From Rhynchopus euleeides (lineage: Eukaryota > Euglenozoa > Diplonemea > Diplonemida > Diplonemidae), in assembly GCA_963210315.1 (NCBI GenBank), contig OY723240.1, forward strand, positions 620,001 to 684,000: a stretch of DNA of 64,000 nt. Reading direction: 5' to 3'. The translations under genes and the position numbers were made by a program. Of this stretch, positions 1 to 11,493 are shown piece after piece. Under the pieces are notes generated by a model, which had not been told where the DNA came from, ran no database searches, and saw only the letters and a list, made by a program, of their open reading frames with translations. Each line of letters opens with the position of its first letter. The stretch's first letter is position 1.

Positions 1-517
1 CCTTGGCATAAGACTCGCGCATCGCCTTCTCGCTCTCGATAGCACGCTCCACGCTGGCTTCGTAGGTCAGGCAGTCGGTGCCGAAGACCTCCTTGCCGAT
101 TCCCATCGCCTTGTAGGGGCCGTCGGAGCTGAAGAGCCCGCAGCACGTCACACGCGCCCCAAGCCCTGCGGCGATGGCAAGCGCGTTGGGGCCACCGCTG
201 CTGAACCCCACAACTGCAATGCGGTCAAGCTTGAGGTGGTCCATCAGCTGGCGCACGTCATCCGCCATGCTGGGGTACGCCCGGCCCGGCAGGAATGTGG
301 ATTCGCCATATCCAGGGCGGTCCAAAGAGATGACGCGCGCCCCAACCTCAGCCGTCTTCTCTGATGTCTGCGCCCAGAGGGGCAGGAAGCTGCTGCTGTT
401 CAGGTTGCCGTGTGTGAAGACCACCGGGGTGCCACCCTCCCTTCCGTATTCGCGCCACGCGATGTGGCGGCCGTCGGATAGCAGCAGGCGCGACAGGCGG
501 GATATCGCAGTGGTCAT
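1..517 (-). CDS. alpha/beta hydrolase, C-terminus beyond window
   Basis: An open frame of 172 codons from ATG at 517 runs off the left edge. I read it by reverse-complementing the sequence. The N-terminal half shows the alpha/beta hydrolase fold: an HGN oxyanion motif after the first core strands (about residue 38), DRPGYGES (about 70), and the nucleophile elbow GFSSGGPN with serine in G-x-S-x-G (about 110). These are typical of haloperoxidase, epoxide-hydrolase or esterase-like enzymes. The acid and histidine of the triad lie outside the window, so substrate cannot be given. No signal peptide or membrane span is seen, so it is probably soluble. The upstream minus-strand sequence has a long C-rich tract ending in an AG about 128 bases before the ATG, a candidate splice-leader or cis acceptor. 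Family call is firm; specific function unknown. Confidence 0.88.
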   Translation of the reverse strand, partial: MTTAISRLSRLLLSDGRHIAWREYGREGGTPVVFTHGNLNSSSFLPLWAQTSEKTAEVGARVISLDRPGYGESTFLPGRAYPSMADDVRQLMDHLKLDRIAVVGFSSGGPNALAIAAGLGARVTCCGLFSSDGPYKAMGIGKEVFGTDCLTYEASVERAIESEKAMRESYAK

Positions 518-644
518 CGCGTGTGGGGGTGGGCGGGGTGGTGGAGGCGCACCAAGGCCTGCGGTGTGTGTGGGTGGCGCAGGGGAGGGGTAGGGGGGTC
601 GATTGGAGTGCATGCGCTGCCGCCACTGCGATGCGGACCGGAAA

Positions 645-690
645 CTAATGCAAACCCGGGGGGGAGAAGGGGGGGGGGGGGTGGGGGGGG
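645..690 (-). promoter_or_regulatory. candidate 3' splice acceptor with C-rich tract
   Basis: On the minus strand a near-pure C tract (about 690 to 657) is followed by TTTGCATTAG, ending at 645, upstream of the hydrolase ATG. It has the form of a pyrimidine-tract acceptor for cis- or trans-splicing. No transcript evidence. Confidence 0.3.
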
Positions 691-1305
691 GATCCACGGC
701 AGATTGGTGTTTCTTCGAAACGCTGGAGCCACCACCCACACAGCCTTCCGGGGGAGCGGCACCGCGGCAGAACCTATTTGCCCTGCCCACCCTTCCCCAC
801 AGCTGCTATGTGCACCAAACTCCAACCCGCCCCCTCTCCCCCCCGCCCACACACCTTACCCATTAGAACAAACAATAATCAATGTCATACAACTTCGAGG
901 GGTAGGGCTAGGGAGGTTCCGAGCTCGGGAGGTAGGGGGGAAATTCATGCTGTGAGAAACAAGGGATCTTCGCGGAGGAAAACGAAAGCCACCGCCACGA
1001 AGGGGGTGGGGGGGGGGGGGGTGGGGGGGTTTCGCGCTGTGAGAAACAACATGAATCTAGATGTTTCCGGGCAGCAGAAACGCATAGTTTTCTCACACGC
1101 CACCTGCCTTTTGTGAAGAGAGCTTGGAGGGCTTGTGGGTCGGAAACCAGTGAATCTGGGATAGAGCTGAAACCCGAAAAGCACGAGTCAGTCTTTTTGT
1201 ACGAGAGTCGAGCGCACTGAGCAGTTGCTTGGTGTGATCTCCACCGAACAGGAATGACGCCACTTTCAAACCGTACCATGATCACCTCACGGACACGCCG
1301 CATGT

Positions 1306-3095
1306 CTAGCGAGCCCCAAATAGCGCGTTGAGTGGGTTCGACTCGACGGGTGGCAACGCTCGTGGCCTTATCAAAGCGGGGGGCAGTCGTGTTTCGGACA
1401 TATCCACCAGCCAACGCACGACGTACATCGCATCTGAATTGTCGTACCTGCGAAGGGGGGGTTAAAGAGTAGAATGTAGAACTGATGCCGAAGGGGGGGG
1501 GGGGGGGGGTGAGGGTGGGGGGAGTGAATGAAAACCATATCCCTTTGCGTTTGCTCCACTCGTTGTTGGCGTTCTTTCAAAAGAAACGCTGAACAACCTT
1601 GCAGATCCCCAAATCTGTGACAAGGGTCCGTTTTGTTTTTTGCGTGTCTTTACTCCCCACGGGGGCCGGGCAGAGCGTTGTGTGCCCCCCCTGCGAAGGG
1701 TGTTGCCGTGATGCCGTGATATTTTGCGCTGCTCTCTCAAAAAGCCCGCCGCTGTGACAAGCTTGTTTGGGCATAAAAACCGAGGAGTGACACTGTATCA
1801 CACTGCACATACGAGATAATCTCAGCCTCCAACCACTCACCCTCCCAGTTGGCCTGCACAACAGCACCGTCAGCGAAGACCTGCCCTGCCGCAATGCCTG
1901 CTGTGCTTCCCGACACCGTCTGCGACACACCACGCCCCGCCACCGCTGCATCAGGCAGACCCGCCACCTCAGCGGCGCCCCCCAGCTGCTGCTGCACACC
2001 CCCCTCAGCCTCAGCCCCCTGCACCTCCTGCTGCAGCCTGTCCCGCCTCTGCCTCAGCTCGTCGATCACCGTCTCCGACGTGGCAGCGCTTCCCGGAGGC
2101 GGCGCGGGAACCCCCGACGGCACCACACCACCCCCCACAGCTACCGGACCCGACTCCACACCCGACCCCGGTGGGACGCCATCACCACCACCACCACTTC
2201 CGCCCCCGCCTCCGCCATCACCGCTGCCACTCCGCCCCTCTTTGTCCTGAGGGGCGCCCTGGCGCGACTTCAGCATGCGCCACCCCAGCAACCCGCAGGA
2301 CACAACGAGGCACAGCAGGCAGCAGAGGAAGAAGGGAAGCGCGGCATTGACCCACCAGGGGTCTCCGTCACCCCCGCCGCCTTCGTCGCCGCCGCCGCCA
2401 CCTCCCGGGGCTGCCGTTGTAGTGTCAGCCGCAGGCTGGGTGGTGGTGGGGCCGGGGGCCGCAGTGCACCTCCAGCACGGCGTGCCTGCTGCATTGGTTT
2501 CAAACCGGATGGTGCCGACTCCGCAGGTGCAGGTGGGGTCTGCGGTGCAGGCCGCAGCGTCTGATGTGCAGGGGGGGCCAGCCCCAGCGGAGGGCGACGG
2601 TGTGGCGCAGACGCCGCATGCCGCCCGGCAGGCCGCGGCGACGGAAGGGACGCAGGTGTCCTGCCAGCAGCTGTCGGGGCGTGAGGTTGCGATGCACTGC
2701 TCCTTTTGTGACAGCAGGTCCGCACACCTCCAGCCGTTGGGGTGCAGCCACGATGCGTCGTCCGCACACACCCCCTGGGACGGCGGCTGTGCGGTGGGCG
2801 CCCCCCCCGGCGGGGCTGGGGTGCACTCCCCGCAGCTGGCCCTGCATATGTCGGAGACGATTTTGGAGTTGACGAACCCGGTGCAGCTCGACGGAGCCAG
2901 GGCGTTGGGACACCCCGTGCAGCAGAAGCTGATGGCGCCCAACTCGCCGTTGGGATCGTCAGCACAGTCGGTCTGGCCGGCGCAGCGTGGCGGGAGGTCA
3001 CCGCAGCAGAGCAGGACTAACAGGAAGGGAAGCAGAGGCCCAGACGACGCCCCCCGGAGCAGGTGGGCCGGGCATCTGGCCCATCTGATGTCCAT
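1306..3095 (-). CDS. ShK-like cysteine-rich single-pass membrane protein with Tudor-like tail (two exons)
   Basis: Read as two exons, 3095-1813 and 1447-1306, giving 474 residues. Exon 1 has a signal peptide (hydrophobic core about 20-32), two cysteine-rich ectodomain modules ending in the ShK-type C-x3-C-x2-C signature (about 42-91 and 110-163), a third cysteine cluster (176-210), a Thr/Pro/Gly stalk, a membrane span (about 248-272), a Gly/Pro-rich cytoplasmic segment and a short coiled coil (341-362). The frame then meets GTATGT. A 365-base intron ends in a C-rich tract plus CAG, and exon 2 continues in phase with YDNSDAMYVVRWLVDMSE. Together with NWEGEWLEAEIIS this makes one Tudor/Agenet-like beta-barrel motif (about 412-452) spanning the junction. 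Without splicing, the frame ends after 24 unrelated residues. Probably a surface protein; ligand unknown. Confidence 0.8.
1448..1812 (-). other. spliceosomal intron, GT-AG, 365 nt
   Basis: The donor is GTATGT at 1812. The acceptor is TTCGCAG ending at 1448, preceded by CTCTTTAACCCCCCC. Phase is kept exactly (TC+G = Ser). The intron contains one of the window's long C runs (about 1493-1513 on the plus strand as G), so some homopolymer tracts are intronic. Confidence 0.8.
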
Positions 3096-5450
3096 GCATC
3101 AAAGTGCCGGTGGGGGGGGGGGGGGGGTGGGGGAGGGGTGGGAGCGGAGTTTGGCGTGTGTTTGTGTGTCGTGGGTTTTTTGTGATGCCCTTTGGTGGGT
3201 GTGTGGTGGGGTTACGGAATGCTGTACCACCCACCTGATTTTGACCGGAGTTTGGCGGTGGTAAGCTGGAATTTTTCGGTGGCGGGCTTCGGGCAAAAAA
3301 CCAGGTGTGTGCCATAAGGAGAATGCCGACAGCGGGAGGGGCGGGGGGGGGGGGGGGGGCGGGGCTGCATTCGTTGGCTTTCGTTTTTCACTGCTCGGAT
3401 TTTCTTTTATTTTCCGCTTCTCTTTCCTGGGGGGATGGAAGCTTGGGGGTGCATCCCTTTAGGCAGCCCCCCACCGTTAGACCTTCACCCACATGACCCC
3501 CAACCACCCACACACACATGTGGATCTATTAAAGGCTGACGAGGCAGGGGTGGAGGTGAGGGCCACGATTGCACGGCACCTGCAGCGCGAAAACGACACT
3601 CATGTGCACGCCAGTAGGTGCAGGGGCGGCAACAGGGATACTCGCAGTGCTCGCTGAGTGGGTCGGGGCGGTGAGGGGTTGGGGGGTGATATGCACCCCT
3701 TCGACGAACTATCAGGCATTATCAAAGTTGTGACGCCTCGTTCTGCAATTTTGCTTCTGTTGCCTTGATGTGTCGACGCTTCCACACTCACAGTGAGGGA
3801 GGAGGCACAAGGGTGACACTTTCTGCCCACACCGTAGTCCACCTGATTTGATCAGAGTTGGGCGGTCTTATTGGCCAAAAAAAACCATGATTTGCCAAAT
3901 CAGCTGGGGTAGTGCTCTGAAATCAAACAAACAAAACAAAACAAACAAACAGGATGGCGGAAGGTCCGGTGGCTCGCACAGACTCACCGAAAGCGAGAGG
4001 AGGCCCCCCGTCCCCCGTCCCGCGAACTGCGTGGCAGCTCACCTCCCCCTCACCTCCCAACCATCACCGAACAAAAGAACCAAGACACGGTGCCTTCGAA
4101 AAGGCACCGGCTCTGGTGTGCGGGGTGGGGCGGTAACCGCCCTTCCCTCAGACACAATGCAGATTGCGCACGAATCATGCGGGCAAGGCAATGGGAACGA
4201 GGGATGAGAGAGATGGGCCTGGGTGGGTTCGTTGGACCACAACGGGAAGGAAGGGTGGGGAGAGGGGGTGGGTGGGTTGGTGTGGGAGAGCGAAGCCGGG
4301 CTGTGTGTGTCTGAGGTTTTAGCGCTGTGCTCGGGCTGTGCCGTGCCAGACTGTATTGCATTAGGACACACCGCCCCTCACCCCCTACCCACCCTCCCCC
4401 CCCCCACTCCGAATAGACTTCAAAACTTGACAATCACGCGTGCCGCGTGATGGTGCGATATGGCATAAGGTTATGGGAGAAGAATTCGCGGGGAACTATT
4501 GACCAAGGGGGAAAAAGCTATTGCCGAGAGAGAGAGGGGGGGGAGGGGGGGGGGGGGGGGACAGATCCATCCTCGAGTGCTTGTCGAGTGTTTGTTTGTG
4601 CGCCAAATCCGGGCAAAACAAAAGCAACTCCGCAGCCTGATGAGGAGGTTGAATTTGTTGCCCAAGCGCTGCCTACTATCTTTTTGACACTGACAGGTTC
4701 CCTGTTGTGGTAAAAAATGTGGCCCAAACAACCACAGCTTTCTGCCACGGGGGAGAAACCGCTCTGGCTAAAGATAAATGCACATGGAGCCCCTCGCAAC
4801 CAGTCACAGCCCAGTCACGGCTCGTCAGTCAGTGAAGGGACCGCCATGCCACCGGCACACAAATGTGAGGCGCCGAACCCCACACCTCCATGCCAGATCT
4901 GCCCGCAATGTTACCACGAGATGCCACACCTCCAGAAGACGGAGGGAGGGGGTGCGTGTGTGTGCTGCGATACATCCACTGGATACCACACGGTATCCTC
5001 CAGTGATCCCTCTCTGGAGAGCGAGAGAGAGAAGAGGGAGGTAGTAGGGAGAGTCGCAGCAGCACACTGAAGTCCCCTCTGAGGGGTGTCGCTCTGGCGA
5101 GGTGGGCTGTGGCTCGTGTCACAAATACGCATGCTCGACGCCCTTCTGTCGATAGCTTACTTAGTGCTATGGAACGTGTGATGTGCACGGCACGCTGGTG
5201 AGTTGTCGACACCAAGTCACTCCAAAAAGATAAGGCGTTGTGCGCCAAACCCGGGTGAACAAACCTCACGTGTTTTGCCTGAACGAATATAAGGTTGGTG
5301 TGAATGTGCGCACAGTCATAGCAACAAGGCAAGGCGGGTTATGTTTGTCATCCAAAAAGCGCTGCCAACGATATTTTTCACTGTGACAAGCTTCTTGTTG
5401 TGTGAAAAAACGGAACGAAAAGAAATGTTTTGTTGACCGCTTACACCACT
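3096..5450. other. intergenic, no supported gene
   Basis: Nothing here reads as coding on either strand. It holds G-runs at about 3112-3132, 3343-3361 and 4540-4560, A-rich linkers, and a roughly 40-bp stretch (5187-5226, around GAGTTGTCGACACCAAGTCA) found again at 8823-8862. Open frames are short, low-complexity and without recognisable domains. Confidence 0.6.
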
Positions 5451-5599
5451 GCAGCTTGGCTTGGGTGAACTATTGTGTTGAGCGAAAAAGCAGAATCGAC
5501 CAGCGAGGGGACAGAAGGGAGGAAGACAACAACGCACGCCAAATGCATGCAATTCAGGGTGGGGTGTGATGTACTTTCAGATACGATCTCATTTCGTTA

Positions 5600-6214
5600 C
5601 TGGGGGGGGCAATTAATCGTGCATAGTCGAATAATCGTGCATAGTCAAATAATCGTGCCTTTTTGAAACAGGCATTTATAAAGTTTTTTCCGCTGAATAA
5701 TCGTGGGGTGCACGATTATTCACTTTTGGCTATTTTCGGTCAGTTCTGGAAGAAAAATGAGCAATTTTTCCCGCAGAATTTTCAAAAAACTCGTTCTTTT
5801 GAATGTTGGGAGCCCGTGCGGATCGTGGTGGGGTCATTTCGACCATGGGGTGTCTGTCTTCACCCGTGACTGGTCGTCACCATTTTGGCTCATATTCGTC
5901 CACATGTCCGGCCTTGAGCCCCCAGTTTCAACACGAAAATGAGCCCAGACGGTCACTGCCAGTAAGGGGTGAAGACAGACACCCCATGGCCAAAATGACC
6001 CCACCACGATCCGCACAGATTCCAAATATGCAAACGGACGATGTTTTTGCGATGTTTGTCCCCAGAACTGACCAGAAAACTTGCAAAAGTGAATAATCGT
6101 GCACCCCACGATTATTCCCCCCCGTCAACTTTTTGACTTTTTTTGGGCCCCTCAATTATACCCGCCCGTTCGCCAATTAATAGTGGAGTGCACGATTATT
6201 TGCCCCCCCCCCAG
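5600..6214. mobile_element. 615-bp TA-target fold-back element (CTGGGGGGGGCAA termini)
   Basis: Left end CTGGGGGGGGCAATTAATCG and its inverse at the right are flanked by TA on both sides (5598-5599 and 6215-6216). The duplicated copy has the empty site GTTAAC at 45248-45253, so insertion and the TA duplication are shown directly. The interior is largely palindromic and carries two inverted copies of a dispersed GCGGATCGTGGTGGGGTCA module. No transposase; non-autonomous, Tc1/mariner-like by target. A relative lies at 56658-57125. Confidence 0.9.
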
Positions 6215-6698
6215 TAACTCTTTTTGATAGAAAGGCGGGGGGTGGGGTGTGAGATGATGACGAAATGATAACTGTGCCGGATCCAAGAAGTCCTCCTTCA
6301 GCATGCTCCCATGCGTCGCAGAGGAATCCGGCAAAAGAAAATAACAAGAAGGCACCCGAGAAGCGGTGCAGGTTGATCGAGGCATGATCAACAAAAAGAC
6401 AAGGGCAGGGCCTCAGAAAGGAATGGTATCGGTGCTTTCGTTCTGCTGACCTCAGACTGTTTCACATACATATTTCGACAGCGACTTGATCACTGACGAT
6501 TGGAGCGATGAGACACAGCCAGAACTCAAGGCAAAATGTAGCAGAAATAATATAATGTGCATGGCAGGGCGGTAAATCGAGACGCAAATGGCAACTTTCT
6601 GCGGAAGAACAGCAAGCGAAGTGATGGGTACAAAGGGGACTCACGTGAATCAGTCCTCCGCTCACAGGGGCAGAAAGGGCACGGCAGATCCCACCCAA

Positions 6699-8666
6699 TC
6701 ACACATACAGCTGCTCTGGCAGGCGCGAAGCACCCCTGGGGGAGCGCGCACCGCCTCCCATGCGCATGGGCATCATCACAGACTCGCTGCTGACACGCAG
6801 CATACCCACGTCTCCCGCCCTGCCCCTGCTCTTCGAAAGCGTGCGGAGGATGTCCTCGCTGCTCAGCAGGGAGCTGGCCCGGCTGTTGGTTCCCGTCGGC
6901 GAAGGGCCCGGGCTGCCGCGGGTGCCGCGGCCCGGCTGGCCGCTGTTCAGGGGTGGCAGCAGCACCGACAGCGGCTTCGTGCTTGCCCTGCGCGGGATGA
7001 CCGGGGGGGGCGACATGTCAATGCTGACCTCGGATGAAGATGTGTCGGGCATCGGCGCAACCGGCAGGATGACAACAGGGGGGTCAGGCTGCTGTGCGCC
7101 CTGCTGCTGTGTACCGACCTGCTGTGCCTGCTGCACCCCAGTGCCGGCAGGCTGTGGCGGTGCACCAGGGGAGGCCATTGGGGCAGCGGCAGGCGGGACC
7201 ACTGTGACTGGCGCGTAAGCCACAGAGGGGGGTGCTGCGGCGCCGCCCGGATGCAGCGGTGTGGCCATCATGGGCTCGGCGAAGGGGGCGGCGGTCTTCA
7301 CCACGACCCTCTGCTGCTTGCGGCGCTGCATCATGAAGAAGCAGCAGCAGGCCACGCTGCAGCACAGCATGCAGACCCCGCCGCCGATGAGGACGAAGAT
7401 GAGCCAGCACATCAGGCAGCTCACCGAGAGGCTGCGCGGCCCACACCCCCCCGTCTCGATGTCCCACGTGCAGGAATCTGCCTTGTTGCAGCCGTCCCAG
7501 CTGACGACCGTCGAGCATTGCGACGCGCGGATCATGCTGCATTCCGTCTCGCCACACAGCCCTGACTTGTACGTGAAGCCGATCTTGATGGGCTGGGGTG
7601 TGCGCCAGGTTGTGGGCGGCAGAGGCGGCGACGGTGTCGGTGGCGAAGGCGTCGGGACAGCCGTCGGCGGGGCAGGGGTGGGCTCGGCTGTCGGGGGCGC
7701 AGGGGTCGGGGGCGGCGGGGGCGGCTTCCCCCAGATCTTGATGGTGCCGTCGGTGCTGGAGGTGACGATGTCGCCATCCGGGAGGAACTGCACGCAGGTC
7801 ACCATCTTGTCATGCGCCTCAATTGTCCTCAGCACCTTGCCCTCGAGGGACCACAGCTTCACGGTGTTGTCGGCACTGGCGGTGGCAATCATGGTCCCGT
7901 CGGGGGAGAACGCAATGCTGCGGACAGACTTGGTGTGCCCCTCCAGCGTCACCTTCAGCTTCTGGTCTGCTGTGTTGAACACCTGTGCTGTTGTGTCGTC
8001 CAGCGCCCCTGCGAGCAGCTTCCCGTCTGGGGAATAGGCGAGGTCCAACACACCGCCTGTGGTGGGCATCGCCTTCCGCAGGTCGTCGTCCCAAGACTCA
8101 TCCCACACCCGGATCGTGTTGTCCATCCCGCCGCTGGCTGTGTGCTTCCCGTCAGGCGAGTACGTCACAGCGTTGACCCACTTCCCACCGTGGTCGATCA
8201 GTTGCGACTGGAAGTGCCAGCCGTCCTCCAGCATCCACGACCGGGCGTACCCGTCAGCAGTCCCACTCGCAACGTAGAGCCCGTCGGGTGCAAAGGCGAC
8301 GGCAAGAACCGATGCAACGAGCATGCGGTACTTCGCCACCTGCGAACCGTCTTCTGCATTCCACACACGCACCCTGTTCGAGAAACCTCCTGTCACCAGG
8401 CGCGTCCCGTCTGCAGAGAACTCCACGTCCATGAGGTCCCCAGTGTCGGAGAACTTCAGGAGCTCAGCCCCAGTGGCCAAGTCCACCACCCTGGCTGACG
8501 TGTCCCTCGGCGAGGTGAAAGCCCCGCGGACGTACGCCAGCTTCTTGCCGTCGGGTGAGATGTCAAACTGAGCCACCGTGGCCCCCGTGTCGATGGTGGA
8601 GATGGGCTCGCCAGCCCCGGCACACAGCGCCCACGCACCTGCGAGCAGCACCGCTACGGCCCTCAT
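6699..8666 (-). CDS. secreted/membrane WD40 beta-propeller protein, copy A
   Basis: 655 residues from ATG at 8666. This start is chosen over upstream in-frame codons because it opens a clean signal peptide (MRAVAVLLAGAWALCAGAG). Seven WD40 blades follow (about residues 25-312; clear GH/WD-type units such as SADNTVKLW and STDGTIKIW), then a Pro/Thr linker (315-355), a Cys-rich juxtamembrane segment (368-408), one membrane span rich in Cys (about 414-446), a basic stop-transfer RRKQQR, and a long Pro/Ser/Gln-rich cytoplasmic tail. The predicted topology puts the propeller outside the cytosol, unusual for WD40. A CCCTGCAG acceptor-like site about 98 bases upstream is conserved in copy B. Probably a receptor or scaffold; ligand unknown. 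Relative to copy B the linker is 9 residues longer and the tail about 30 shorter. Confidence 0.88.
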   Translation of the reverse strand: MRAVAVLLAGAWALCAGAGEPISTIDTGATVAQFDISPDGKKLAYVRGAFTSPRDTSARVVDLATGAELLKFSDTGDLMDVEFSADGTRLVTGGFSNRVRVWNAEDGSQVAKYRMLVASVLAVAFAPDGLYVASGTADGYARSWMLEDGWHFQSQLIDHGGKWVNAVTYSPDGKHTASGGMDNTIRVWDESWDDDLRKAMPTTGGVLDLAYSPDGKLLAGALDDTTAQVFNTADQKLKVTLEGHTKSVRSIAFSPDGTMIATASADNTVKLWSLEGKVLRTIEAHDKMVTCVQFLPDGDIVTSSTDGTIKIWGKPPPPPPTPAPPTAEPTPAPPTAVPTPSPPTPSPPLPPTTWRTPQPIKIGFTYKSGLCGETECSMIRASQCSTVVSWDGCNKADSCTWDIETGGCGPRSLSVSCLMCWLIFVLIGGGVCMLCCSVACCCFFMMQRRKQQRVVVKTAAPFAEPMMATPLHPGGAAAPPSVAYAPVTVVPPAAAPMASPGAPPQPAGTGVQQAQQVGTQQQGAQQPDPPVVILPVAPMPDTSSSEVSIDMSPPPVIPRRASTKPLSVLLPPLNSGQPGRGTRGSPGPSPTGTNSRASSLLSSEDILRTLSKSRGRAGDVGMLRVSSESVMMPMRMGGGARSPRGASRLPEQLYV

Positions 8667-8812
8667 CGCGAACAGAACAGACGGTGCGATGCGTTGGTTG
8701 GTGTGGGGTGGGGTTGGAGTGTTGCGGTGTTGGGCGTTGTAGCTCGGCAGTCCCAAGCAAGAATCTGCAGGGCGTGGTGTGATTTGGAATGGCGGTGCTG
8801 GTGCTGGTGGTG

Positions 8813-9469
8813 TGCTGGGTGTGACGTGCACGGCACTGGTGAGTTGTCGACACCAAGTCACTCCAAGAATACACCGACGTGTGTGTCGGTCGGCGGGGGT
8901 GTGGTGTGGGTGCGGAGGAGAATCGCAAGATCCGGCAAAAGCAGCTACCACACCTCCTTCTTGATTGACTTGATGCGTTGACGTTTCCACCACCCTAGAG
9001 CATGCTGCTTGATGTGGGTGTGGAGCACATGTGAGCTCCACCCACAGAAAGGAAGCGGGGTGTTGTCGGAATCACACATTCAGTTTCTCCGCAACATGAA
9101 TGTGCTGAAGCAGAAACACACGTCAAAGGCACACAACAGGCACCCCTCGCTCGGCTGCTGCCCGAACTAGCAATTAAAAACAAACAAAACAAACAAAATT
9201 ACGGGGCTGGCGGAGATATGCTTAGTAGCAAGCACATCACAGCGTCACCCCAGGCCTCTCCCCCACCTCACCGGACGCTCCCAGCCCCAGCTGGAAAGGC
9301 TCCCTCTGTCCCACACCCCATCCTCTGTATCGTGAGGCGACAGCAAAAACCTGCTGCTCAGAGGAGGAGGACCTCCTGCCAAAGCAGCACTTCTTCCCGT
9401 CACCCACACTGCCGAAAACGAGGGGCACAGACAATCCCTCTCCAGCCCCAGCTGGGGGGGGGGGGGGTA
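8813..9469. other. intergenic upstream of WD40 gene A, ending in a poly-G tract
   Basis: No gene seen. It contains a short terminal-repeat-like pair (GAGTTGTCGACACC at about 8840 and GCGTTGACGTTTCCACC at about 8972), which resembles the small element at 51471-51560. It ends in a run of about 14 G next to the TA used by the first element of the nest. Confidence 0.5.
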
Positions 9470-10620
9470 GGGGGGGCTAAAACCGTAAAGATGCCCCAAT
9501 TTTCAACATCACCCCAGAGAGGCCCCCATGGGCACCAAAAGGTCGGAAACACCCCATATCACCCCGGAAACTCGGTATCTGACCGGAATAGGCCCGAATT
9601 CGGCTCAGAAAGCATGTTTTTTGCGACTCTAATTTTGTGGCTCAGATGTGGTACCAGTGCCGAGCCAGTTTGCAGCATGCAAACCGACTTCAACCGAATC
9701 CTTCATCGATCAAGACCCGATTGAGGCCGTGGAGCGATCAAACATCGCCATCGGAGCACCCGGGGGCGACAAGCAGCACCACGGGGGCAGGGGCAACAGT
9801 GCTCTGCACACAAGTTCACGGTGTGCCACCCCGCATTAGAGCACGCGGAGAAGGAAGTGGTGGCAGCCTGGCGCGAAAGGGTGGGAAGGCCATCCTTGCA
9901 AGGTTCAGTGAGATGCAGGAGCGATGACATCTTCTTTCACACCCTGAGGCCTCAGCTGCCCTGGATACTGTGCCCCTGACCACCGATAGGGCGGAGTGCT
10001 GTCATGGGGTCACATCCTGGTGATCATCGCGACAGATCGCCGCCAACCCCTATCGCATTGGGCAGCTCACGGTATTCAGGCAGAACCTCCGCACACAACT
10101 GCAGCTCGGGATGGATCTCCTCTCTACCGACAACGAGATCCATTAGGCGCGGCAGCGGGCAACCCTCCTTTCGCATGCGGAGGCGTATGATGAGGCATAC
10201 GCTGTACGAAAGAAGGCGGATCTTCAGGGCAGGTACTCTTTCCGTACGTATTCTTGATTCAAAGAAAAGGTGAAAGGGGCGAAGACGATCAAGCCTGGCC
10301 CGAAGTAGCTCAAGTGCGACGACATTGATGCACTGGAAACACATGTCTTCAAGCCCCCAGTGCCCGCAGAAAAGATTTCCCGGCGGCGGTTGCTCGAGGG
10401 TCATTTAGGGGGCCGAAGCGGTACCACATCTGAGCCACCTGAAAAAAAACCAGGAAAAATCACGTTTCTGGGCCTCTCTGGACCACATAGGTCACCGAAA
10501 CCCCCCAGAAACACGTTTCCAGGCCGGTCTGGGTCGGTTTCTAACCTTGATTTCACACTTAGGGGTGCTCCCTGAAAAAGTGGGGTATCTTAACGTTTTT
10601 TTGGTTGAATTAGCCCCCCC
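9470..10620. mobile_element. TA-target element A, GGGGGGGCTAA termini
   Basis: Ends are GGGGGGGCTAAAACC and, inverted, GGGGGGGCTAATTCA, with TA on each side. A subterminal inverted pair around TGTGGTACC (about 9650 and 10420) extends the symmetry. The 1,151-bp interior shows only broken frames on the plus strand, so it reads as decayed and non-autonomous. Its right TA is the left TA of the next element. Confidence 0.75.
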
Positions 10621-11493
10621 TAGGGCAGTGAAGGCAAAATACGCGTATTTTTCAGAATCCCGATTTTAAAAATACGTTGAACGTTCAAATACGTTGAACG
10701 TTCAGCGTATTTGAACGTTTCTCACATTGCCTACCGTCTGCAGGGGCCACCAGTCACAAGCCCGCCTTTCCTCAAGCAGAGCAAGGGCGAGTTGGTGGCA
10801 CCAACGACAGCCGTGCGGAAGACGTCCTTGGAGCACAATTTTACAGCGACTTGCTTCGCGATGCAGTCGACAACATCTCCCTTGTCCTTTGCTCCATGAA
10901 GCGGGCTGGTGCAGTTGAGGTGAACCCCTGCCGGTGGGATATGCCATCCGGTTCTCCCATGCGGGATATCCCATACGTCCTGTACCCGTAGCTCAGGTTC
11001 GGCCAGCTCACGTTCGGCCATCCACTTCCTCTACACGACGGACTCCAGCCGGTCGAGTGGGGTAAAACTGATATAGGTCGAGAGGGGGTTGGTACCCCCG
11101 CTTTTCCGGAGTTCAACCCTGAAAAGAGGGGGTACCGACCACCCCTTTCCGGGTCCCGCCCCTTCTCGGACTACAGAACCCCTTTTTCACCGACTTTTCG
11201 CCAGGCGTGACACTCTCCATCCCACAGGTGTACCCTTTAGTGTGTGCAGGGGGCCCACCCCCTACTGCTAGGGGGGATTTCATGTGTAGAGTGCACCCAG
11301 TGGGTGAAAACGCCCAAAAGCCAAAAAAAACGTTCAACTTCGACACATTTTTTTAAAAATACGTTGAACGTTCAAATACGTTGAACGTTTTTTACGTATT
11401 TTCTACACGGTGGGATCTTGTAAATTTTACATGTATAACTACAAGTATATACATGTATTATACATGTATAATACTTGCATGTCAACTATTATA

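Larger units (their letters stand above)
5451..8812. repeat. segmental duplication, copy A (contains WD40 gene A)
   Basis: Matches 45102-48637 in the same orientation, from the sequence downstream of the WD40 gene, through the gene, to about 145 bases upstream of its start. The two differ by an element at 5600-6214, by diverged 3' flanks (about 6575-6690 against 45618-46455), and by two in-frame indels in the gene. Confidence 0.88.

Noticed and set aside
8667..9041. N-terminal extension of WD40 protein A by 125 residues
   Set aside because: The extension is low-complexity, differs between the two copies and hides a good signal peptide; the internal ATG is conserved in both.
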